Positions 1-11,756 of a stretch of DNA of 64,000 nt are shown here, piece after piece (the stretch's first letter is position 1; every line of letters starts with the position of its first letter). The notes under the pieces were generated by a model. That model searched no databases. It saw only the letters and a list, made by a program, of their open reading frames with translations, and had not been told where the DNA came from. A program made the position numbers and the translations under genes. Source of the stretch: Eunapius fragilis (taxonomy: Eukaryota; Porifera; Demospongiae; Spongillida; Spongillidae). Where the stretch lies: NCBI GenBank assembly GCA_963681505.1, contig OY811987.1:62001-126000 (forward strand). The letters are read 5' to 3'.

Positions 1-124
1 GCGGAACTAATTGCCCCAGCCCTACCCACAAGTTGCACAACCACATGCACCGCACGTGATAAAAATTTAAACCTATACTTATTAAGGTGACCTCTCTTAT
101 TTTAAAACAAATAGGCAAAGCAGC

Positions 125-974
125 ATGTCGATTCCAGCACTTCACATCGTCGAGAAACGTTTCAACTCTGCGTCCGTAAAAGAATGGATGGACCAACACT
201 GGCATTGGTCCCTATACGCCAGTATGATATATTTGGTGCTGATATACGCGGGTACGCAATTCATGCGTAACAAGCCTGCATACGAACTCAGAAGAGGTAC
301 GTTCTCAAATTAGCAGTTCTTTAATTAAAAGTCCGTTCACAGCACTTACCATGTGGAACGTTGGCCTGGCTGCATTCAGCATTATCGGAGCGGTTTCATT
401 TGTGTACGAACGCGCGTTGGTCAGTATTCGCGAGGGGTTCCTTAGAACAGTGTGTGTCACCGAAGCATTCTCGAACCCATCACTGCACCTCTGGGTGTGG
501 CTGTTCTCCCTGTCCAAGATTCTCGAGCTAGGTGACACTGCCTTCGTGGTGCTGCGCAAGTCACCGCTCAACTTCCTGCACTGGTATCACCACGTCACTG
601 TCCTTATTCTCAGCTGGTTCGCCTTCACTGTTGACACAGCTGTGTCAATATGGTTTGGGTGCATAAACTTCTGTGTTCACTCCCTCATGTACTCTTACTA
701 CGCTGTGAAGGCCAGTGGGCGCAGTGTTCCTGAGAGCATTGCCTTGTTCATCACCATCCTACAAATATCTCAAATGTTCTTTGGCTTTGCCTCTAATGTT
801 CTGGCACACATGCAGTTCTCTCGTGGGGAGAAGTGTTCTTACAATGGTACCCTTGTGTGTATGGCACTCTTCATCTATGGCTCTTACACCCTACTCTTTA
901 TTGACTTCTTCTACAAAAAATATTGCCGTGGGGGGAAAAAAAGAGAAAGCAAGAGAACCCAACCAATGAATTAA
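125..974 (+). CDS. ELOVL6: ELOVL6-type very-long-chain fatty acid elongase
   Basis: Condensing enzyme of ER fatty-acid elongation: it joins malonyl-CoA to an acyl-CoA to give a 3-ketoacyl-CoA. Two exons, 125-296 and 343-974, split by a 46-nt GT-AG intron in phase 1, give 267 codons. Human ELOVL6 is 265 aa. The second exon carries the family signature HWYHH (catalytic histidine box, nt about 570-590), preceded by the KILELGDT motif, and several hydrophobic membrane segments. The C-terminal tail is lysine-rich (KKYCRGGKKRE), as is usual for ER elongases. The ATG at 125 opens a normal elongase N terminus with an FNSASVKEWM-like segment. It converges on the PH-BTK gene, whose stop codon is 230 bp away. 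The ELOVL6 subtype is assigned by overall resemblance, and ELOVL3 is the alternative. Confidence 0.92.
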
Positions 975-1056
975 CTAGAAGTAATTATAATTTTGTGTAT
1001 TATAATTTTTTTTCCAACTATTTTAAAAAAATAATTATATAAATACTTTGAATAAG

Positions 1057-1140
1057 TCTCGGCCCCAGGCCCTAATGTGGACCGCACGTTGCGTTAACGA
1101 ACGGTGATGTAAATGTTATGTTTAGGGCCTGGGGCCGAGA
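1057..1140. repeat. 84-bp element with perfect 19-bp terminal inverted repeats
   Basis: The arms TCTCGGCCCCAGGCCCTAA (1057-1075) and its exact reverse complement (1122-1140) flank a 46-bp loop. It lies in the short convergent spacer between the elongase and the PH-BTK gene. It may be a miniature transposable element or a transcript-end hairpin. No coding capacity is seen. Confidence 0.7.
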
Positions 1141-1204
1141 AACCATTTAGACAACTATTTATGATGGTATAATTAACATACACACAAAACATTACACTTC
1201 AAAT

Positions 1205-2534
1205 TCATACATGAAACACAGTTGGGTCTGAGTTTGAAATCTTAGGTTCAATAACCGGTTTGGAAAGAGTTGAACAGCTCCTGCTGAGATGGTCAGCCTT
1301 CCTTTTATGTATACAAGTTCCCCATAACAATGGACCTAAGGAGTCTATGCGCTTAAAACCTGCATCTGAAGAAGAATGAAAGCTGTGTGCTAGTGGTTCT
1401 GAACTTCTCTGGCGGACACCTGAAGTGTGACCCAAAATGAAATGTGTAACGTTGTTAGTATGCTCTTTAACAGCTGCACTACTGATCGTTTGATGAACTT
1501 TGTCACTGTGAGAATTCTCATGGTTGTGTGAAGGTGATAAGCAAATAGCACCTTCAATGACATGGATATTTTCATGGCTGTGGGAGGATGACAAACTACA
1601 AGCCCCGTTAGGGGTCTGGGGACTTGCTGACACAGTTTCCACTCCCACCACTGCATTTGGTTCATCAAGAGTTAACGAGTGAATGGTATTCGGGGTGCAG
1701 CTAGTGAGGTTAACACAGCTGTTGCTGACAGCAATCATCCTCGTCATCCTGTCACTCTCAGGCCTCTCCGCGCACACTGTTGACCTCCTCATCCCTTCAA
1801 CTTGGTGACTTGAAGAACGCTTACTGGACACACTGTACAGGGTGTCCTTACGTCTCATCTGAGCATAGCGGGATGAGCTCCTGGTGAGAAGGTGGTAAGA
1901 TGGCTGACAGCCGAGAGCATTCTTCCCAGACTGCTGGCAGCAATTCCACTTGCTCTTGATCAGGATTCCCGGGTGGTAATGCATCAGCATGTCTTGGTTA
2001 AAATAGCACGCTACATGTGAGGTACAAGATATCAAAGTGCTACAGGAACACATTTGATTGCACACACACACACACATACAAACACATGTGCACACACACA
2101 TACAAACACACATGCACACACACATACAAAGTACAAACACATGTGCACACGCACATGCATGCACACACGCACGCACATACTCATGTTCACGCATGCAAAC
2201 ACAAGCAGGTGCTGAAACTAAGGAAACATGGAATTATGTGCACACCAAACAAAATTCTGCATACCAACACACCTCCATCATTCATACCAACATCCCCCTC
2301 CCCCCCCCCCCCCCCACAATGACATGTCAGTCCCCCCCCCCTGGTGTGGACATCCACTCACCATTTCTTATTGATGACACCCAATCTGCACATTCTGCCT
2401 TGTCCCTGGCTATGACGTATAATGTAACAAATCCGTGCTTCTTACACACGTACACGATCTGGTATAGAGGATAGAGAAGTTCAATTATCAAACACATACA
2501 CACACACACACAGACACACGTGCGCGCGCGCACC

Positions 2535-2577
<43 letters not shown>

Positions 2578-2616
2578 GACACACGTGCGCGCGCGCACCA
2601 CACGCACACACACACA

Positions 2617-2664
<48 letters not shown>

Positions 2665-3171
2665 ACGTGAGCTGTAGCTTGCCAGTTGGAAAAAAAATAA
2701 AAATAAAAATAAAAATAATAATAATGCAGCCTCTTGGGGGCAGCTGTAATGACTACTCACTGTATCGATATTTTTGGGTTACCATTCGAAAGGGAATTGG
2801 TTTCTGCTATTTTAAAACACGCGCATATTATAGGCTATGTTAAGACTCACCTGAAGCATATGGGCAAGGTTGAAAGCAGATTCGCTAACGAACTCAACTG
2901 CACGGATAGACTCAATGGGTATCCGCCTCTTCATTTGACCAATGCGCTAAAAAAAAAAAGACAGAAATTCCTCACTACCAGTAATACAGCGATTTGATCA
3001 TTATCTCACATCGACGGTTCCAGAATAGTATGATAAAACCTGCTCGGTAAGAATGAATACTCGATGTTTGTAATTTTTTGAACCTATCCACGAGAGACCT
3101 TGCGAACGCTTCCAAAGTCCTGCAATTTTTACGGTAGGGTTGAACAGCACAGAACCGCTAGCTCGCTCCAT
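1205..3171 (-). CDS. PH domain plus BTK zinc-motif protein without a kinase domain
   Basis: Four exons on the minus strand: 3171-3010, 2946-2851, 2458-2362 and 2010-1205 (phases 0, 0 and 1), about 386 aa. Exons 1-3 encode a PH domain of the Tec type ([25 protein letters not shown], then [13 protein letters not shown], then a strand/helix ending [11 protein letters not shown]). Exon 4 opens with a BTK zinc motif: His in HYHPG, then the CC pair and the final Cys in [13 protein letters not shown]. About 250 residues of Ser/His/Asn-rich sequence follow with no recognisable domain. Such modules bind phosphoinositides at the plasma membrane. Tec kinases and RASA-type GAPs share PH-BTK, but no SH3, SH2, kinase or GAP domain is encoded before the elongase gene. 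The first ATG in frame is 3171. The XPD stop lies 139 bp upstream on the same strand. Confidence 0.8.
2057..2170. repeat. CA-rich microsatellite
   Basis: Interrupted (CA)n tract in the last intron of the PH-BTK gene, next to the 3' acceptor at 2010. Open frames through it are repeat artefacts. Confidence 0.9.
2490..2662. repeat. Compound (CA)n / GCGC microsatellite
   Basis: About 170 bp of CA dinucleotides with two copies of an ACACGTGCGCGCGCGCACCACACG block. It lies in intron 2 of the PH-BTK gene, close to the acceptor of exon 3 (starts 2458 on the minus strand). Confidence 0.9.
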
Positions 3172-3310
3172 TAATAGTATACATGCACTTGGCGCTAAGC
3201 GAGAACAATTTGCCAAGCGGTGAAAAGCCACCTGAAATAGTTAACGTTATAAACAATGATACCGGAAGTACTAAAACAGGTTGCGTGATTACAGTCGTAG
3301 GTATGTGCTA

Positions 3311-3587
3311 CTATGGAAACGGTGTGTTCTTCTCCTTCCTCAGGATCTGGTCTTCTGTGAGGACGGACACGCCCACCTGTTCCTCCTGACGGATAGATAT
3401 GTCATGATCACAAACATGTGTGCATTACAAATAATACCAGGCTCGAAGGCTGGGCCATATCCCTCAGGAATCGTTTACAATACTAGTGCATGAAGAGAGA
3501 TGGTATGTTAGAAGAAGTAAAGGTGAGAGAGAAAATAAGATTAATCTCAACAAGGAACCTGCACACACACACATGCAGACACACACA

Positions 3588-3645
<58 letters not shown>

Positions 3646-5459
3646 CACACACACACCTGAACAGCTTCTTCCGTTGAAAGATTGCAAAGTGATTCTTTGA
3701 GGTGTTCCTACGAAGTTATATTATCCATCAACAGGGCATCACTGTTTCAGTCCATTAACTTTACTTGTATCCATTTAGGAAGCTTGCTACGTTTATCATG
3801 GCGTCCAAACCTCTAAAAACAAACAGTTTACACCTCTCCTGATAGTGCACGCATGCATTCGCCCACCTTGTCAGCAAATATCATTATTCCATAGTCAGTT
3901 TTCCCACGTAGTGCTCTTCCTACACACTTATGTACACATATGAACAGGGAGGGGCAGGGCGCTTGTTAGCCTTCTGAGGCAATCACACTTATGTTGCTAA
4001 GTAACCCTTATTGCTCACATCAACCCTTATTATTGCTCACCTTAATCCTTAATATTGCTCACCTGGGCTGCTTGCCTCATAGCATCAAATGTTAGGAAAT
4101 CATTCTCCTTGATCTGGAAGTTGTCTCTCAGATATTCTAGTCGTGCCTTTAGAAGTGAACATGCTATCTGTAAGCAGCTGCATAAAAAGTTCTCTAATAC
4201 CTTTAGTATTCTGCTCTGTGTGTAGACATAAGGAATTCCAAACATAATGACAGCACGGCCATAATGGTGCACTGTAGACAGTCCATGTTAGCTTGCACCC
4301 AACACACATATAACATTAATGTACTGGTGGGATACTGGATACTGGTGGGATACTGGTGGGACATTGGTGGGATAGGCTGCCATGCATCAATTGTTCAAAC
4401 AATACAGCCCCATGTGATCTCATGTGATCTCATGTGATGCACAAAAGCCCCATGTGATCTCATGTGATCCATGTGATGTACAAAAGCCCCATGTGATCTC
4501 ATGTGATCCCATGTGATGCACAAAAGTCCCATGTGATCTCATGTGATCCACACACCAAAGTCAACTCCCTCGGACACTTTCCCTCGTGCTATCCCGAGAA
4601 GGACAGCCCCGCGACCATTATCACAGGCCTATAATGGAAGAAAAAGATTAAGACTTAGCACAGAACAGTTGGCTGGCATACCTTAAAATAGTTATGGAGA
4701 GCCAAAGATATTTCTCCCCTGTCTCTGGTCTCAATAAAAATCAGTTTGTTTTTCTGTACCTTGCTCATTATCCCCTGGTCCACCCAGGAAGTCACCACTG
4801 ACTCCTGGACCAGACACAACTGCAGTATAATAGCAGTCACCACACCACTCCACTCCCAGTAACCTACCATGTACTCATAGCTTGGAAAGAAGCAGGCTAT
4901 TCCATCAGGGACAATACCAGACATGTCCACCAGTAAATTTCCGTAGTTACGAACCACAGCTGTCAAAGAAGCCCAATAAATGCGAGCTTAGGTCACTACA
5001 AGCCCACCTGCATCAGCTCTGGCCTCAAATTTGGAAGTGATGGCTACCTGGTCATTACCACGACTTACAACCTTCAATGACCACACACAATTAACACACC
5101 ATCACTGCCCACCCATCACATACCAACGGGCAAACACAAGGCCTGGACAGGGTTATTGAGAAAGAACTAAGCGTGACTGGTTGAAAGTCTAATAGTTTAG
5201 GATACATCTCCAAGGGGGAAAGAGTCTGATCATAGCATTGGTGTTTGTGTTGGGAAAGAAAATAGGGGAGTGGTAGAGGAGGAGATGGTTAGGGTTGCAC
5301 CCACACACACAGACACACATACACACACACACACAGACACACACATAACAGAGAAACATACACCAGAAGTTAATATCACGCTCTGAAATCTTCTAAATAC
5401 TGGCCTGCAAGCAATTGTCGCATCCATGCAACTGAAACCAAATGAAAGTCAATTAAACC

Positions 5460-5498
<39 letters not shown>

Positions 5499-8249
5499 GA
5501 AATGGAGAATGGGGTTATAGATTGTAGGAGCACGTTCATCAAATGGTTCAATGATAATGTTGAAGCCTTTATAGTACCCAGCAGTGGGTGTGGGCAGCAG
5601 CTCTGATATATGGCTTACCATTGGTGTATGTGGAGACAAGGGTGGCAAAGTTAGCAATCAGAGACAGTGCCGAGAAATCACCAAGGTCAACCAGTTCAAG
5701 AGAGAGGAGAAGTGATTGAAGTCTCTCTGAACAGAACCTACAAAAAAAGGCAAAACACTAATATGTGAAAACGAAACCACAGGCAGCACACCACAAGTTG
5801 CACCTCAGTGGCTTTCTGTCTATACACACAGTTTGGTAGATATCCTGAAGGAAACACGTAGGGGTTTCAGCCTTCACATGTTGGACTGCAAGCCTCGTCT
5901 GCAACAAAAAAATACCTGCACATGTCAGCCTCACCTTTCTCTTCATCACCAACACACCTTTAAATATTCAACAACCCTCCTCATGAAGCCAATAAAGTGC
6001 TCCGCCTTACGAATGCTTCCTGGCATAGCCTCTGAGCAGAAGAATATTCCATTTAGTGTACACCACCCTAAACACTGTTACCTTGAAGTAGCTCATCGGG
6101 GAGGACTATAACCACACATGGCCATAAAGTATAAACCCCGCACACAGTATGTATGTCTCCACATACCAGGATTGGCCATGACTATATCTGTCTCGCGAGC
6201 CTTCTTTGTCTGCCGCAAGTCTGCAAGGAATGGAAATGATGCAGCTGTACAACTGCGAGATTGCTGTTGTGCATACGCTCCACCAGCCGGCCATACTCCT
6301 CTCGTAACTGCTCCTCACTGATGCTGAGGTTGGATCATTGTCAGCAGAGGCAAAGAAAGGGTGTGGCAAAGGGGGAGGAGCTACTTACTCCCTGATATGT
6401 TGAACCAAACTGTCCAAGTTAGCTTGTCCCCTGTCCAAAGTCTTCCGTCCAATGTTGATGCTCATGGCTTCAATGCACACACTGTCTAGGAAAACGAGGT
6501 ACATCATAGCACAGCACACATAGCACACACACAGCACACATAGCACACACAGCACACATAGCACACACACACACATAGCACACATAGCACACACACAGCA
6601 CACACAGCCACTGATGCCATGCACCCACAGGTACAATGCACCCCTCACATACCACTGATGCCATGCACCCACAGGTACAATGCACCCCTCACATACCAAT
6701 GTTGTGTGCCTCGTCAAACACAACAGCAGCCTTCCTGGTGAACTCCTTTGAAACAAGCTCTGCAATCTTTGGGTCTAGCAGATATGAGTAGTTGAATACC
6801 ACCACATTGGCCCGTTCTAGCTGCAATGAGCTTATTAATAGGTTTGCCATTGGTATAGACCACCACACTTTTTAACAATGAACCTTACAGCATATCTAGC
6901 CAAATAGTAAGGACACCATTCTTTGCTCCTTCCAAAAGTCTTCAGGTCATCCTGAAAAGACAGTTCATTGCACATTAGCACAAACAGGTACCACACCCAC
7001 CAAGTCATAGACGCCTGGTGGAATGGGAGAAAATTCTTTCTTTCCCATATGTTCAAACTCCTGGTTGTAAAGGCAGTGCAGCTGAACACCCCATACCAAA
7101 GGCTATGATAATTTACCTCGTAAAATGGGCAGACAGCAATGGATGGGTCGTGTGCATGTTTCTCTCTCACGAAGGAAGCAGTCAGCTTGTGACACTTGCT
7201 GTCAACCCCCTTGCCTTCCTCCTCCTGACTAACCTCTGGGTGGATACACAAGTTCTTCCTTGCACTCAGTGCTAATCCAAGGAAGTTTGGGGGCCTCCCC
7301 TCCACACTTGTGTAGTAATCAATCAGAACATGAAGTTCTTGTAAAGTCTAGGTTCAATAATCATTTATGACTGGGTCACTGGTTATGTGGTTACCTTGGT
7401 GATCTCTTGTACAGTTCTGGAGCAATAAATAAGTTTCTCCAGATTGCTAGGATGGGCCTAAATAACATAGCCATCTATCAATATATGCACAACAAAATGC
7501 ATGCATACATACATACATGTGTACATACATACACATACATACATACATACATACATACATACATACATACATACATACATACATACATACATACATACAT
7601 ACACACATACATACATACATACATACATACATGCATACATACATACATACATGTGTACATACATACACACACATACATACATACATACATACATACATAC
7701 ATACATACATACATGCATACATACATGCATACATACATGCATACATACATACGTGCGTACATACATACACACATACATACACACATACATACATACATAC
7801 ATTCATACATACATACATACATAATACATACATACGTACATACACACATACATACACGCATATACATACGTATAAGAAAAGTGCAGTATACTACTACATA
7901 TACACACGTACATACACATACATATGTACATATAATGTCTACAGAGAAGACAATATACCTTCATGTAAGCCACGACTAGTGAGAGAATTGTAATGGTCTT
8001 CCCTGTGCCCGAAGGCATTTCCAACACACAGTGGCCCTGTGTTAGTGCTGAAATATTATACGAAACGGCATTAAAAAGTTACTTTGGCATCTAGCGATTT
8101 CTTAAGCTCCAACATGTAAGCATATTGTTCTGGGTACACATAGTCGTATGGAAAGAGAACAGGCAGGCCATCCACCGTAATTCTGCAAGAGTCGAACACG
8201 GTACAATAAGGAGCCAAACCAAATTAGATAAGGTTGCTTCCAACCTCAT
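3311..8249 (-). CDS. ERCC2: TFIIH helicase XPD
   Basis: 5'-3' DNA helicase of TFIIH, used in nucleotide-excision repair and promoter opening. Twenty-nine phase-consistent exons run from a 5-nt first exon (8249-8245, ATGAG) through 8182-8083, 8036-7959, 7457-7395, 7347-7117, 7060-7001, 6951-6889, 6820-6697, 6485-6389, 6323-6277, 6220-6167, 6105-6082, 6031-5958, 5898-5804, 5737-5619, 5566-5497, 5431-5362, 5225-5124, 5071-5008, 4959-4868, 4804-4682, 4628-4556, 4271-4201, 4146-4063, 3926-3867, 3812-3765, 3707-3657 and 3482-3438 to 3385-3311. The sum is 753 codons (human 760). Walker A is MPSGTGKT, the DEAH box is intact (VVFDEAHNI), and four Fe-S cysteines are present ([30 protein letters not shown]). 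Helicase domain 2 retains [20 protein letters not shown] and [12 protein letters not shown]. Many introns are 40-60 nt. Longer ones hold microsatellites. Confidence 0.95.
3560..3656. repeat. (CA)n microsatellite abutting an XPD splice donor
   Basis: On the minus strand the donor after XPD exon 27 is itself the first GTGTGT of the (GT)n tract, so the microsatellite starts exactly at the exon end. Confidence 0.9.
4386..4555. repeat. Short tandem repeat (CATGTGATCTCATGTGAT family)
   Basis: Irregular tandem copies of a 10-25 bp unit in XPD intron 22. They start right after the donor at 4555 on the minus strand. Confidence 0.8.
5300..5346. repeat. CA-rich microsatellite
   Basis: Interrupted (CA)n in XPD intron 17, about 15 nt from the donor (5361). 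Confidence 0.85.
5459..5496. repeat. Perfect (CA)n microsatellite forming a splice donor
   Basis: The minus-strand donor of XPD exon 16 (ends 5497) is the first GT of this tract. Confidence 0.9.
6490..6695. repeat. AGCACACA repeats plus a 44-bp direct duplication
   Basis: XPD intron 8. An imperfect CA-rich array (about 6495-6607) is followed by two identical 44-bp units (6608-6651 and 6652-6695). The duplicated unit carries the donor-like sequence of exon 8 (GTATGTGAGG on the minus strand), so a second donor-like site lies 44 nt into the intron. Confidence 0.85.
7497..7870. repeat. (CATA)n tetranucleotide microsatellite, about 370 bp
   Basis: Nearly pure CATA repeats in XPD intron 3. All overlapping long open frames (Tyr-Ile-His-Thr or Met-Tyr-Val-Cys proteins) are products of the repeat, not genes. 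Confidence 0.97.
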
Positions 8250-8314
8250 GTTCGTGCTTTCCAACTGCGCGCACCGCAAATATATTATTAAAAATAAATA
8301 TATCATTTTTCTCA
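8250..8314. promoter_or_regulatory. Bidirectional XPD/MTHFS promoter region
   Basis: Only 65 bp separate the divergent start codons of XPD (8249, minus) and MTHFS (8315, plus). The spacer is AT-rich, with a TATATTATTAAAAATAAATA-like core. Shared promoter use is inferred from the spacing. The transcription start may lie inside either gene's first exon or intron. Confidence 0.6.
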
Positions 8315-9194
8315 ATGACAACAATACGAGCCGCGAAGGCCGAATTGCGAAGGGCGATTAGGAATGGTTTGTCTGCCATGTCACCTGAGCAGAGGCAGCG
8401 CGAGACAGAGAGTTTGATTAAAAAGGTGGGTTGGTATACTGCTAGTCAGCCGTCCTGATTTGTTTGTGCGCAGTTCCTTATTAGTCCCGAATACCAGAAC
8501 AGTCGTATCATCTCTGTTTACGTTAGCATGCCTGAAGAAGTCGACACGCGAGAAATTGTACAGGTAGGCTTTTCCCTTGTATGGCATGCGATTATATCTC
8601 ACTTACGCGCTCAGGACATATTTAGAAACGACAGGTAAGATGAGATAACCAAACAGTTGCTGTGTCACCACCGCACAAGGAAGTGCTTTGTCCCTTGGTT
8701 TGGCGGTACAAGGATGGACTTGCTTAGAGTTCACTCTCTGGAGGACTACTACAGCTTGCCTCTAAACAAATGGAACATCCGTCAGCCAGAAAGTGTGTTA
8801 TGTGTTAACCCTTTGTGTGTCCAGTGGCTAACTTAGCAGGCTGTGACAACAGAGAGGAAGGAATTGTGGCTGGGCTGGACCTCATCCTAGTACCTGGTCT
8901 AGGCTTTACCAAGGTATGTACAGAACCATGTAACGAACTGACCATCTATCACTTTCTTTCCACAGGATGGAGTGAGGTTGGGAAGAGGGAAGGTGGGTAA
9001 AAATGATGGCCTGGGTGGCTAAAACTATTTTGTGTTGTTATACCATACAGGGGTACTATGATGCATACATAGCAAGATGTTTGGACGCCGGTCTGAGGCC
9101 AAACCTGGTATCATTATCATTCAGTTGTCAGCTGTGTGAAAACATCCCAGTGACAGACAGAGACAGAAATGTTGACAGAGTTATATTGCCTTGA
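8315..9194 (+). CDS. MTHFS: 5-formyltetrahydrofolate cyclo-ligase
   Basis: ATP-dependent conversion of 5-formyl-THF to 5,10-methenyl-THF in cytosolic one-carbon metabolism. Seven exons: 8315-8425, 8474-8563, 8615-8634, 8680-8792, 8825-8913, 8966-8992 and 9051-9194, giving 197 aa (human 203). The N terminus is basic (KAELRRAIRNGLSAMSPEQR). The nucleotide/substrate-binding C-terminal half has GLDLILVPGLGFTK, LGRGK and GYYDAYIARC, the family's conserved LxPGxxFD/GRGxGYYD block. The family's usual Asp after LGFT is Thr-Lys-Asp here. One exon is only 20 nt. It is head-to-head with XPD and 222 bp upstream of the BUB1 start. Confidence 0.95.
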
Positions 9195-9416
9195 GTGGTA
9201 TCCCAATAATTCTTGGGCATGTTACTTTATTAGCATGTTCCTGACTAGGCTGGCTACTGAATTTATTAAGTGCTTGTCAGACACTAAGTTTATTTTGAAT
9301 GGTGGTTGTGTTCAAACATTGTAACATTGTAAACATTTTAAAACGTTGCATTACGTCATAACCCGCGTGACGTATTGCGCATGCTCGAATTTAAATTTTT
9401 TTTGTTGGGGGGAAAC

Positions 9417-11710
9417 ATGGACCTGACGCAGAAATCAAGGTACAGAACTAGCTAGCACTGTGGGCAAACTGACGAATGCTATGACATCACAGACAGCTTG
9501 AGAATGACTTGAAATCAGCGGAAGACGATGGAGATCCAATGGAGGTGTGGACAAAGTAAGTAGATGAAATATGTACGGGTATAGCTAAGTAGCACCCTGT
9601 TCACAAGGTACCATGAGTGGCTAGAAGAACGCAGATATACGTCACATCCTAGCTACAGTGACGCTCTCATGCAGAGCATAAAGTACTTTGGCAAATTCAG
9701 CCACTTTAATTCTGATGTTCGGCTCGCTAATATATACATCAAACTGGTAAGGAAATCATTCACGTGACCTCTGTGTTAGCTAACAGTTATGTGGATTAGG
9801 CTGGTATTAGCGGAGACCCTGAGGCTGTATTCAAGCACATGCTTGGAGCAGGCGTGTGCACCCAACATGCTGTTGTGTATGACGCATATGCCAAGAGCCT
9901 GGAGCTAGCGGGATCCTTAGAAGCAGCTGTTCTCGTGTTGCAACAGGGAGTCCTTTGCAAAGCTCAACCTCTCGCCCGTCTGAATAGAAGATTGGAGTAA
10001 GTGGGACATGGTACTAGTCAAAACAAATACCATCTCTTAGTTCAGACTTAACCTGATACTTGAATTAGCTTATGTTAGAGAATGGCTGAGCAGATGTGAC
10101 TTTACCCTGTTTCAATTGTGCAGCACTTATTATTGGTATATTTTCTGTGACAGAGAACTGAAGGTCAGAGCTGCACAAGTTAGTGAGGTGGCCCATGACA
10201 ATAAACTGAAACATTCTTCTCAACTTGATGCTAAAAATTGTGACCAAGATGTACGTTGTGTGAGAGAGATGACAGCTCAGTCTAGATCCACCCCCTCATC
10301 CTCCCACCTCACCACCCTCATCCTCCCACCTCACCACCCTCATCCTCCCACCTCTCCCCTCATCCTCCCACCTCACCACCCTCATCTCCTACCTCTCACC
10401 ACTCCTCATCCTCTCCCTCACCACCCCTCATCCTCCCACCTCTCCCCTCATCCTCCCACTTCACCACCCTCATCCTCCCACCTCTCCCCTCATCCTCCCA
10501 CCTCACCACCCTCATCTCCTACCTCTCACCACCCCTCATCCTCTCCCTCACCACCCCTCATCCTCCCACCTCTCCCCTCATCCTCCCACCTCACCACCCT
10601 CATCTCCCACCTCTCACCACCCCTCATCCTCTCCCTCACCACCCCTCACCCTCCCACCTCTCACGACACAGTCTCCCTTTCCTTGATCCAGCACTATCAT
10701 TGCTACAAACTGTGCTATAGTAACATGTAGCTATGGTAACATGTCATGTAGCTTTAACTCCTTTACCTCCTATCCTGTCGACAGTCACCACGCACTGAGG
10801 ATTTCTATAGCACACCTGGAGTTGTCGTCCATTATGACAAGCGACAAGTCTATCCCCCTGCAGGGGGTGAGCACCAAATAGAAGAGATAAGAGCCATGTT
10901 GAAGCAGTACAGACCACCACCAAGGGAAAATGAGCCGGTGGAAATGGAGATGACTGAGGTGTGCTCTGGAAACATAACCCTGCATGTTCCAATGATGGGC
11001 AGAATGTTCAAGTCATACCAACCCCCTGCCAATAAGGAAAACTTTGATATTCAGCAGCCTGTAGGCATCACCACTAAGGGAGCCTTGAGAACCACATTTC
11101 AGGCAAACTCAAGACAACCTTTGCGTGTGTTGGCTAGTTCTGAGCAAGAAGATGTTGACTCAGAATTAGATCGGCTGTGTCAAGAGAAGCCATATCAGTC
11201 TGAACAGTTTGCGCCAGTTTCAGCATCAAAAGAGTTATCTGAGGATGATTCTTTCAGTGAGGCGCTGGAAAAGCTTGAGATCCAGTCCACTGAGAAGTTA
11301 GCAGTTCAGCATCCAACAGCACCTGGATGTGTGCCCATGGATGGAGGCAGTCTGGGTTGGAACACGAGGTGGGTAACATTAATATCATTGGTGCAATTGT
11401 AAATTACTGACCTTACACAGGTTAGGTGATTCAGTTTCCACAAAACTTAACTTCAGCGATGTTGATAGCATTAGCGTTTCAAGATCCTCCCTGCACCACA
11501 CAGCTGGTGAGAGTATGCAGTCTTTTGAGGTCTTCCATGACTCAGTGGCGAAAGACACAAGCAAGCTACAGCATGTCAAAGGGGAACCCCTGCAATTGCA
11601 GACCAGCAATGTTCGAAGGTTGGTTAAAACCATTTGAAATGCCTGACGAGTGAAGATGTTGTTGATATGTTACTGCAGACCATTGCAGTCCTTGTCTGAA
11701 AAAAGGTAAG

Positions 11711-11756
<46 letters not shown>

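Noticed and set aside
7407..8027. Long open frames on both strands (Tyr-Ile-His-Thr and Met-Tyr-Val-Cys proteins)
   Set aside because: They are translations of the (CATA)n microsatellite inside XPD intron 3. The only coding bases nearby are XPD exon 3 (7959-8036) and exon 4 (7395-7457).
10285..10730. Ser/Pro/His-rich extension of BUB1 exon 5
   Set aside because: Open only because the pyrimidine repeat lacks stop codons in that frame. It ends in a stop before the GLEBS exon, so it is more likely intron.
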